Shown piece after piece: positions 25,151 to 36,000 of a stretch of DNA of 64,000 bases. The notes under the pieces are model-generated. The model had not been told where the DNA came from. It saw only the letters and a program-made list of their open reading frames with translations, and searched no databases. Both the position numbers and the translations under genes were made by a program. Numbering within the stretch: position 1 is the stretch's first letter; each line of letters opens with the position of its first letter. Source of the stretch: Zerene cesonia (taxonomy: Eukaryota > Arthropoda > Insecta > Lepidoptera > Pieridae); contig NC_052104.1 of the NCBI RefSeq assembly GCF_012273895.1, positions 7,936,001 to 8,000,000 of the forward strand. The letters run 5' to 3'.

Positions 25151-26150
25151 NNNNNNNNNNNNNNNNNNNNNNNNNNNNNNNNNNNNNNNNNNNNNNNNNN
25201 NNNNNNNNNNNNNNNNNNNNNNNNNNNNNNNNNNNNNNNNNNNNNNNNNNNNNNNNNNNNNNNNNNNNNNNNNNNNNNNNNNNNNNNNNNNNNNNNNNNN
25301 NNNNNNNNNNNNNNNNNNNNNNNNNNNNNNNNNNNNNNNNNNNNNNNNNNNNNNNNNNNNNNNNNNNNNNNNNNNNNNNNNNNNNNNNNNNNNNNNNNNN
25401 NNNNNNNNNNNNNNNNNNNNNNNNNNNNNNNNNNNNNNNNNNNNNNNNNNNNNNNNNNNNNNNNNNNNNNNNNNNNNNNNNNNNNNNNNNNNNNNNNNNN
25501 NNNNNNNNNNNNNNNNNNNNNNNNNNNNNNNNNNNNNNNNNNNNNNNNNNNNNNNNNNNNNNNNNNNNNNNNNNNNNNNNNNNNNNNNNNNNNNNNNNNN
25601 NNNNNNNNNNNNNNNNNNNNNNNNNNNNNNNNNNNNNNNNNNNNNNNNNNNNNNNNNNNNNNNNNNNNNNNNNNNNNNNNNNNNNNNNNNNNNNNNNNNN
25701 NNNNNNNNNNNNNNNNNNNNNNNNNNNNNNNNNNNNNNNNNNNNNNNNNNNNNNNNNNNNNNNNNNNNNNNNNNNNNNNNNNNNNNNNNNNNNNNNNNNN
25801 NNNNNNNNNNNNNNNNNNNNNNNNNNNNNNNNNNNNNNNNNNNNNNNNNNNNNNNNNNNNNNNNNNNNNNNNNNNNNNNNNNNNNNNNNNNNNNNNNNNN
25901 NNNNNNNNNNNNNNNNNNNNNNNNNNNNNNNNNNNNNNNNNNNNNNNNNNNNNNNNNNNNNNNNNNNNNNNNNNNNNNNNNNNNNNNNNNNNNNNNNNNN
26001 NNNNNNNNNNNNNNNNNNNNNNNNNNNNNNNNNNNNNNNNNNNNNNNNNNNNNNNNNNNNNNNNNNNNNNNNNNNNNNNNNNNNNNNNNNNNNNNNNNNN
26101 NNNNNNNNNNNNNNNNNNNNNNNNNNNNNNNNNNNNNNNNNNNNNNNNNN
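25151..26150. other. Assembly gap (1000 N)
   Basis: A fixed-size scaffold gap. It lies just downstream of the 4EHP stop codon (26202 on the minus strand), so the 4EHP 3' UTR and poly-A signal are probably inside it or beyond. Confidence 0.99.
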
Positions 26151-26201
26151 CCGCAACCGCAACCGGGCGTCGCAAAATTGAGTGGGGCAAGCGTTGCGCC
26201 G

Positions 26202-29098
26202 CTACGTGCGCTCGGGCTGGTCGTCGGCGCGCGAGGCGGAGGCGCGCAGGCAGTCGCCGTGCGCCTTGTACTCGACGGGCACGGTCGCCGGCAGCTGCAG
26301 GATGCGCCGCAGCGCGTCGCGCACGCGCCCCGCCGCCGCTATGTCGGACGCCGTCCGGTGCCACACGGCCAGGTGGTCCTCCTGACGTTACAACCTCAAC
26401 TTACTGACCGTTTTTCTTTTTATCTTGAAAATTTGTATGGCGCAGGTGCATTTGTTTATATATATGTGAGAGGCTAGCTGCACTCACAGGCAAGTATTTA
26501 TAGCTTGATGTCTTATTCTGATGTATAAGCTATATGATGTAAAGTTTCATTAAAATTCATTCAGTAGTTTTTACATGAAAGAGTAACAAACGTCCATCCC
26601 ATCCCTACAGACTTGCAGAATTTCGCGATTATAAATTGTAGCATATTTTAAAGGTTTATGAAATAAAGTCACCACAATATTACAATTTACATGCAGTAAC
26701 TTGTGATTTGCAAAACATTAAAATCATGATTTCAAACATCGGACAGCTAATTTTTGTGTATTTCTACTTTTACATTGTTTTAAAGGTTCTTTGTAGAATT
26801 AAGAGTGGTGATTTTATTGATCATGAGCATTCAATCGAAAAAAATCGATTTTAATTGATATACTTTTGAGACCCATGTCTTACAACAACATATAACATTT
26901 CACCATAGAGATTCTAGACTCACCTGAAAGCGAACAGAGAGCACAACCCCACAGAGCTCTGCGCCAACCATGAACTGTTCTCCCAACATCGCCATACACA
27001 AGTCCTCCCAGGCCCTACCAGTCTGCGACTTTCTTAGTCTCACCACCTGCAAGTTTTTTACTAGTTACTTCTCTTTGTTATATAATCCCTACTATAAAAA
27101 TTATACATGCGAAAGTAACTGCCTCTCTGTTACGCTTTCACGCCTAAAGCACTGATCCGATTTTCATGAAATTTGATACAGAGATAGAATTGACCTTGAG
27201 GAAGGCCATTTTTTATTGCGAAAATATGGAGAGAAGTGGTTTAAAGAGGGGATGAATGTTTTTATGGAAATTCGTAATTATTAAATATATACCGAGAGAC
27301 TAGATAGACTTTTTAAGAAACGAATGAACATAGGCTACTTTGAGATTATTATGATTGAGATGTATGTACTTATAAAAATTTACCAAAAAATGCAGAAAAA
27401 GCTAGTTAGTAATACATTTCAATATTTTGTATTATTTGCATTATAGAACAGAAGTTCTACACAGGTAATGTGCACAAGATATTAAAGTACTAGACAGATA
27501 TTATATTATTATAGCATACTATTGTATTTTAATTACAAATAGGTTTCTTATTCCTTATTGTTTATAGTACAATAAGTGGGTTATTCAAGAAGTTAAAATG
27601 TAAGTCTTATTAACAATTATCCACTTCCTTGTTCTATTATATATTGGACTGCCTGCTTTCTGAGGACAGTGAGTTCCAAAATTGTCCAGGGTGTTTACCA
27701 CAATGGTCTACTTGCCGGAACACAGGTCTATATTGTAATTAATTAGAAAAGGGGATTACATGAATTTTAATTTACATGAATTTTTAATAACTGTAACAAT
27801 TAAATTAAGATTTTTTTAGCATTAAATGACATCTTGTTTTTTATTATTTGATTTAGTAATATGATAATACAGGAATTTTTGCACAGGTAAGCAGTGGCAA
27901 GATGGCCACAAAACTAGCAGAGATTGAATGAAAGGTAAATCTTACAACAAGGAGATGTAGGATAACACTTTCTTCAGTTTTCCATGCTTGTATTCCTTAC
28001 CCATTTGCCACCATTAACATTTGCCGGATCCTCCCACATGGGTTTAATGCCCAGTTTGAACAGGTGCAGGTCAGATAGTGGCGGCAGTTCATGAGGCCTC
28101 GCTAGGTGCGTGTACAAACCCCACCACTGTTCCACTGAACCAACACATCCTACCATTCTTAAAGCCTGGAACAAATGTTTGGTTTAATTTTCATGCATCA
28201 TCAAATTGTTAAGAGGGCTTCATCTTTTTTGTAATGCCTGGAAGACAACACTTTTAAATGATAAGGCCACTTATTTGTATGTCTTTGAAAATGTTTGTGT
28301 GTATTTGCTTTGTGTGTGCAATATCTCTTCTCTCTTATCATCACTATTTTTTAAGTTATAATTAGACATCCTTAAAATAACTTTTATTTTAAGAAAAAAT
28401 AACAAAATACCTAGTAGATGTTGTAGTAAATGAGTTGCACAAAAAATTAATAATATCCTAACACTAGAGGAAAGGGGATTTGTTGTGTATTGCTAGAAAT
28501 TTTTAAAAAGTACTATATATATAGTAACTCTTATTAAAACATCCTTGTAGTTTTGTCTAAATGTTAAACAGTTAACTCACACACAAACATTACTCATATA
28601 GACAAATTTTCAAAAATACTATTTGATTTCATAAAAAATTATTGTTTAAACAGATTTCTAACACTAATGTTATTAAAAGTTGATTGTTTAATGCAATAAA
28701 CACAATTAAAAGAGATTGATTAACAATCATGACAATCTCTACATTGATAGTTTAATAATGTACAACTAACAATAATAATTCAGAATACAATCAAAAAGCC
28801 ATAACAACTGTGCATATTACAAGGTCTTGGTTTAAAACATATTGATGCCTAATGACCAGATTACCTGTCCATAACCAGTTGTTGTTGCTGATAGTTCTCT
28901 GGCGGGCGGCCGCCTCGAGAACCACATCCAATAACTATATTCCAGCTTGTGCTCGTTTGGAGGCACGTAAGGCTGCATAGGGTCGTCTTGGTTCCTATCA
29001 TCCTCCTCGTTGCCCCCATGATTTTGAAGTCCACTGTCAACAGCGCGTCGCTCAGGCACATTTAAATTATAGAATTTGCACATTTTCCTTTCTGTCAT
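26202..29098 (-). CDS. 4EHP: eIF4E-homologous protein 4EHP (eIF4E2-type cap-binding)
   Basis: Four minus-strand exons: 29098-28865, 28165-28001, 27046-26924, 26381-26202. All are GT-AG, the first three junctions fall in phase 0, and the product is 233 residues, near the family's usual 240. It binds the mRNA 5' cap without recruiting eIF4G and so represses translation in the cytoplasm, in flies together with partners such as Bicoid or Brat. Family marks are EYSYWMWFSRR (residues 53-62), GIKPMWEDPANVNGGKW (117-133), MLGEQFMVGAELCGVV, and the last-exon block TASDIAAAGRVRDALRRILQ. W122 is the expected cap-stacking tryptophan. Y76 sits where 4EHP proteins carry tyrosine instead of the first eIF4E tryptophan, which separates it from canonical eIF4E. 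The C-terminal tail after EYKAHGD is divergent. The last exon is very GC-rich. Confidence 0.95.
27085..27240 (+). repeat. LINE/SINE-type fragment in 4EHP intron 2
   Basis: The block ATACATGCGAAAGTAACTGC, TCTGTTACGCTTTCACGC, GATTTTCATGAAATTTGATAC is a common lepidopteran repeat phrase. It has no coding capacity here. Confidence 0.5.
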
Positions 29099-30002
29099 GT
29101 TACGCCAGTAATAACATGATTCCTTTAACGGCCTAACCTAGGACACGTTGCTCACTAGTTTATGTATCTGTTATAAGGACTGTATTTTTAAATTTAACTA
29201 ATACAATTCGTAATATAATTATACTATTTTAGGACTTATTTAATTAATTTATTCTCTCAATTAATCATAATCAGCCTATTCCCTCTTTTTCTGTATTTAA
29301 CCTTTTTCTTTCCGTCATCAAAATTCAAACTGTCAGATGACAGCATGGGAAGAATGAGCTAGGGATGCTCATTCTAATTTTGTAAGGACGTATTGTTATA
29401 TTTCCTATTAATATTACATCTAGATATAAATATAAGTACTTTTAGTCTTCATTCAATATTTGGTAGGAAAAACGTTATTAATTAAAATCTTAGGTATGGA
29501 ACTGAGAACTTAGATTTATAATATATGATAATTTTTCAGTCTTGGTCGGTAATATATAATATATACTGGAAAAAGCAAATTGCGGATAGGAATAATCATT
29601 ATGTGGTGAGGTGTTAAAACTGTCTTTATTAATTGTATGAAATTTAAATTAAATTCATAAGAAGATACGAATTTTTTTTTTTAAATCTGTATAATTCATG
29701 ATGCATGAGACATCTCCTAATGTCAAAAATAATATTGTCAGTTTACAAAACAAATCTGAATTGTCAATAAATCAATATTTCTACCTAACGAATTCAATTG
29801 TAGTGCGATAAACAAAATACGGAATTCTTTTGGTTTTTATATGGGTTAAATTAAGAACCACACAAAGTATAAAATAGTATAAGTATTAGTGTATTAAAAT
29901 ATAGTGTATACTTATTATAGACTGACCAATAATTGCTGTGGGAATTATTGATTTGTGTAAAAATTTGCAATTCTTACAAAATTTTTGTAGAATCTGTCTA
30001 AT
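29099..30002. promoter_or_regulatory. Shared promoter region, 4EHP and Cdc16
   Basis: 904 bases separate the ATGs of two divergent genes, 4EHP (minus) and Cdc16 (plus). The region must hold both 5' UTRs and both promoters, unless further upstream exons exist. It is AT-rich with no TATA box that I trust. That a bidirectional promoter is used is inferred from the arrangement alone. Confidence 0.4.
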
Positions 30003-33000
30003 ATGGCTAAGGCAGAATCGTGTACTAGAAATAATGTAGAGTGTTTAAATGTGGACTTTATGCGCTCTCTTGTAAAACAATACTCTGAATTGGTAAGACT
30101 GAAGTAATTTTTACTACTGCTTTATACTACTAACGAATAAATATTTCTTCTTTACTCTACAACTAAAAGGTATATTAAACCATGAAATATTAACTTGATT
30201 TGCTTTTCTACCACTGCATCTTAATAAAATGAATTTTTATATTTGCATCTTAACTATAACTGAACCAACCTATTCGTTTCATCTTTAGGGCCAATGGACA
30301 AGTGCGTTCTTCTGGGCAGATGCAGCTGCAGCATCCTGTGGATCAGAGACTGCGAGTGGTGATGATATCTGGCTGCTGGCCAGCACCTTGCTAGCTAAAG
30401 GAGAACTGCATAGAGCAGCACACGCTATTACTTCTAGGGGATTACATACGTAATATTCCTCAATATTTTCCTATATAGTATTTATATTTCTTTTTTAAAA
30501 CATTAAAGGAAAATGTACAGTTCATAATAACATTGCATGTCATTAAATAAATGAATGTTAATTAGATCATAAATCATTATTTAAATTATAGTTCTTTTTC
30601 CATAATGAAGAGTAGTTGTTTCAATAGAAAGCATTATAATTAGAAACTTTAAAAAAAAAGCAGTGATATAGATGACACACATCTAAAGGGCCTTTATATA
30701 TGTAATAATTGTTATGACATTTATTAAAAATATGAATTTATAAGTTTTAACAATCAACTACTTTACAGAACTCATTATTTTACAGAAATCATTTATTATG
30801 CCTTGGTGTGGCAATGAGGGCATTTATTACAGCTAAAGAGCCAGCCACCGCCCTAAACCTCATGGAGGAGTGTTTTCCAGCACTTTTGGAGCCCAGAAAC
30901 ATGGATCAAACTCATAATGTAGGTATATATTAATTACTTTGTATGTGATAGACGAGCACGCTTCGGCACAAATTGTGCCAGCTCCTACCGGGGAAGTACC
31001 AAACCCCCACAGAAAACCGACGTGAAATAATAGCATGCTATTGTGTTTCGTACGGTGAGTGGGGGAGCTGGAGGCCCATATCCTTTTCCTTCCCCTTCCT
31101 TACCCTTCCTAGTCCTTTCCTTTATTCCTCTCGTCAATCCTTTCTTAATCCCTTCCCAATTTAAAGTCGGCAATCCATTTGTAGAGGCGTAAGATCTGCA
31201 ATTGACCTTACGCCTCTCCAAATGTTCATTACATGACTATGACATAAAAAAAAACTTTTTATTACATTCTAATTTTTAAGGCTCATAAAAAGGTGAAGCC
31301 CTGTTTACTCTTGTGGGGTAATGGGTTGAATAAAAGGGTGCATAAGTAGACTATCAGCCTTCTGTGTCAATATTTATTTTTATGTAAGTCCTGCAATCAG
31401 TCGCAAGACTACAAGCTGATGAAGTGATTAGGATTTCAAATTATGTAGATGACAAAACCAGAATCTTGTCTGCCTCCTAGAGTACATTCTTCCTTTTCAG
31501 CCCTATCGCCGTAAAAGACGGATTCACGAGTTCATAGGCACGAGGATTGCGATGTCTGGGTCAATAACTAAATAATGAAACCGAAAAAAAGTTTTTAAGT
31601 TTTTTAACAGAAACCACTAATCATAATGTATTATATTTCCAGAGAGCCCTTGCCGGAGTGCTGGTGTGGCAGGCAAAAGCACTTACATGCTTAGAGAGGC
31701 GGGAGGCTGCCATAGAAGCACTAACATCTGCACTCCGAGCTGATGTAGCTTGCTTTGAAGCTTTGGATCTGTTGCTTGAACAACATGCGCTTACTCCTAA
31801 TCAGGGTGCGTTTGAATTATTGCAAATATGTACATCGCTACTTTTGAACATCTTATCCATATACTTGAATAAGATTCATCACTAGTCTAATCTAGTTCTG
31901 ACAATTTGAAGGTGATTTGTTATAAATAGTAATTTTATTTTCAGAAAGCGACCTAATAGAATCCCTGCCCATAAACAATCAGCTGAATGCAGCAGAAGCG
32001 GCGTTGTTGCGAGTCGCGTACCGGGAGCGGCTTCTGCGATATACGCCTATAAAGAGTGCACCACCAGATGGCGACAGTGTGAGTCAATTTTGTCTACACT
32101 TATATGGTAAAGAGGAAATTTTTGTTCGTTTGTACTGCTTTCCGCAAAAAACACTGGACCGATTTCTAAAATTCTTTCACCATTAGAAAGCTGCAACTTC
32201 ACTAAGAGACATATTATGTACCACGGGCGATGCCGGGGCGAACAGATATAATTTATAACAATCTTATTGAAACAGATAACCTGCAAGGTTCTTGAAAGTT
32301 CATGTTTCGTTTCAACAAACAAGTTATCATTTAAAGCAATCAAATAGTCAAATTCGCTATTTGCTCTTATTTACCAAGCTGGCGGCTTAAAAATCTCAGT
32401 GTCCGTTAAAAACCTTAATAATGTGCAATAGAGTAAATATACTTTTTGTTAAATTGTAAATTTGTGGAACATATTTCTTAAATGGAGGCGGGTGTTGACA
32501 CCTGTGCCACAGCTAAAAAAGCTTTTATGAGTGTCATCGTTAATTTTGGTTTAAGTACACTATGTAATTTCGTTCCAAATAAACAATTTTGAATTTTTTT
32601 TTTTTTCACTTGTCCCGCAGTCCCGCAGCGCCGTGGAGCTGGCGCGCTCGCGCAGCATCACCGGGCTGGAGGCGCGCGGGCGGCGGCTGGCGGCGTGCGG
32701 GGAGTGGGAGCCGGCGCTGCGGGCGCTAGACGGCGCCGGGCCGTGGGCGTGCGCGGACGTGCGCGTCGCGTGCCTCGTCGAGCTGAAGCGCGCCGCCGAG
32801 CTGTTCGCGTTCGCGCACACGCTCGTGGACGCGTACCCGCTCGTGTGGACGTCCTGGTTCGCGGTCGGGTGCTATTATTATTTGATCGGTGAGTATAATC
32901 ATACTTTAGGGTGTTATATTTTGATAATGTTTGATGTTTTCATTTTGATTCTGTTTGGAAATTATATTTTGATAACAAATTTAAAAAAAAACTGACTTGA

Positions 33001-36000
33001 TATCTGTTTTTATGAAGTTGATATGTTGTGCATGTCAACATTTTGCAGTTATGGTTCAATGGTCCAAAAATTGTATTGTAAACAATGTTATATAGTATAT
33101 AACATATAGGCAAGAACGAGTTCGCCCGTCGCTACCTCAGCAAAGCGTGCTCGCTGGAGCCGAGCGCGGGCTGCGTGTGGCTCACGTACGGGCACAGCTT
33201 CGCGGCCGACAACGAGCACGATCAGGCTATCGCGGCTTATTTTAAGGTACTTTCTTTGATCTCGAGTCACTCTTTTAAAGGAGATTAATTTATTATTTAA
33301 AAACGCTTAATTGAATAAATAAATGAGAGCAAAAACTACCGTAGGTTCTTTGAAACATTAAATGAAATATATATGTTTTTTATAATTTCCCAAGAAAGTT
33401 GTTATTCCTTCAAGAAAATCACCATATTATGAGCTTTTAATTCAACAAGTATTTCGTTAAAGGCCAGTCAACTAATGCCGGGCAGCTATCTACCGCCGCT
33501 CTATGTTGGTGTGGAGTGCTCCTTGCTCAATAACATTAACATGTGCGAGCGGTTCTTAACACGAGCGGCCATATTGCACAGCAATTCTGAAGTGAGTATG
33601 CTGTTTATGTGTTTGTTATTATTTGTTTTTTTTTATTCATTGCAGTTACGTTATGTATGCATTAGTAATAAAGCAGATTCTATAGAGGACATACGTTTCA
33701 TTTTAACATTCAAGGGATACAAGCAAAAACGTGCCTTTTGACCGAACAGTTATTTTATATTACTATTAATCAAGAGTAAAAGATTACACCAAAATCGCAA
33801 TCTTCTTCACCGACAAGCTATTTCTATTCTAGAATAGATAGAACTCAAAATATGGTCCTTCGAGCCGGATCGACCCGTGACAATAAAAAAAATTGTTCTA
33901 TTTATAAATTTAAATGATGGTCTTTCTAGCCCAATTTATGTTTCATCAGTATTTCCGTCGCGTCTGACACTCATCTAAAGGTCCTTCGAGCCGGATCGAC
34001 CATTGACAATAAAAAGTTGTTTTATTTATAAATTTAAATGATGGTCTTTTGAGCCCAATTTATGTTTCATCAGAATTTTCGCCGCGTCTGTCACTCAGCT
34101 AAAGGTCCTTCGAGCCGGGTCCCGAGTCGCTCACTCACGTGTACCGTTCGCAGGCCCCCAGCGAGAGCGCGATGGACGACTCGCAAGTGGACAAGAAGGG
34201 CCGGTGGGAGCGCATCAAGCGCGTGGTGAGCAGCGCGGCCATCGCGCACGAGGCGGGCGCCGCCGCCTACGCCGCGGGCGACTACGAGGCCGCCAAGGCG
34301 CTGTGGCTGCGCGCGCTCCAGATCGCGGGGCCGACTGAACAGGTGGGGCTCACTGAACAGGTGGGGCTCACTGAACAGGTGGGGCTCACTGAACAGGTGG
34401 GGCTCACTGAACAGGTGGGGCTCACTGAACAGGTGGGGCTCACTGAACAGGTGGGGCTCACTGAACAGGTGGGGCTCACTGAACAGGTGGGGCTCACTGA
34501 AGGGTGGGCCCCCTATTGAACTGATGGAGCCCAGTGAAATGGTGGGGCCTATTGAATAAGTGAAGCCTACTGTATAAGTGAATCCTACTGAATTTTTGGG
34601 GCCCACTGAACTGATAGGGCCTGCTGAGCAGATGGGATCCGCTGAATAAGTGCGGTCTGTACAGTTGGGGTTTAGTGAACTGATGGGGCCTACTGAGCAG
34701 GCTAGGCTAGGCTCCACCTACTGAACAGACGGAGCCTACTGAAATGTCGGAGTCTGCTGAATACGTGGGGTCTACAGGTCCACACAGGTGGGGTCTGCTA
34801 AACAGGGACGGAGCTACTGCATGTGCAGTAAGTTTATGGAAGAAAAGATAAATTGCGGTTATCTTTTTTTTTAAGATTAATTATATTTTTTTATTAAATC
34901 ATACACTGAAGAATATAATATTAACATATTACATTAAATATTTTTTTTGATTGCTATGTAATAATATTCAGATTTCATAGACCCCAAAACGATGGTTACT
35001 AAATTTTATTCTCAGTTTGTTTGGGTGCCAACAAAAAATTTACGTGGTGATAGACCAATATTAGATTTAAGTTATAGGGTATTTTTTATTTGATAGAACA
35101 ATTTTAAAAAGAGAATAGCATAATCCTGTGCATAATCCTGAGTTGGCTCCAACGTGCCGGTTGGCGACCGGACGAGAGGTCCCATTGGCGATATTCAGGG
35201 GGTTTCGGGCGTCCCCGCAGTCTCCAGTCTAGACCCTCATAAGTGTACAAATCTTTGTTCACTTAGGTGGCCCTAGTCGTAAAGCCCAATCCAAGTACTA
35301 TTTATCTTCCCGCCTATCCTTCGTCTTATCACCAGTACCGTCTTTACCATAAGGGCACAAGGGGCCAGTGCCCAGGGCCCCCCATCCTCAGAGGGCCCGA
35401 AGGGCCGACAATTTCTCTCACATTTAATCTCAAAATACTCATTACACTTTTCTCGATGCCCGAATATCGATTATTTTCAGATTTATTCGAATCAATATAT
35501 TTATATGAATTTGAGTGACATCAAGCCTTTTTTTAATGTCATAGCCGGCAACTGAGCTTGTGGTTCGCCTGATGGTAAACGATCACCACCGCCCATGAAC
35601 ATTCGCAAAGGTAGTGCCTCTACGAATGTGCTGCCCGCTTTTATGAAGTAAGGGAAAAGGAAAGGAGAATTGCGAACATCAATGCTACAAGAACGACTAA
35701 ATAATTTGTCAATTATGAGCATAGAAAGTGATAGATATTCTTCAGGAAACTGAGTTCTATTTTTATTTATTTTTTATTTTTTATTTTATTCATAAAGGTA
35801 CCTTACAGCTATTAATAAGATAATTATTCTAATTACAAATGAGATACNNNNNNNNNNNNNNNNNNNNNNNNNNNNNNNNNNNNNNNNNNNNNNNNNNNNN
35901 NNNNNNNNNNNNNNNNNNNNNNNNNNNNNNNNNNNNNNNNNNNNNNNNNNNNNNNNNNNNNNNNNNNNNNNNNNNNNNNNNNNNNNNNNNNNNNNNNNNN

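Noticed and set aside
26178..26477. Plus-strand GC-rich frames over the last 4EHP exon
   Set aside because: Arginine/alanine-rich frames without stops are expected in GC-rich exons. The minus strand carries the conserved 4EHP C terminus.
34326..34504. Regular repeats that might suggest a CRISPR array
   Set aside because: The units abut without spacers, the genome is an animal, and the repeat sits at an exon edge. It is a minisatellite.
34091..34717. A 208-codon minus-strand frame with repeated SEPHLF units
   Set aside because: It is the mirror of the 18-bp array in the Cdc16 region. The repeat unit length is a multiple of three, so frames stay open on both strands. It has no family resemblance.
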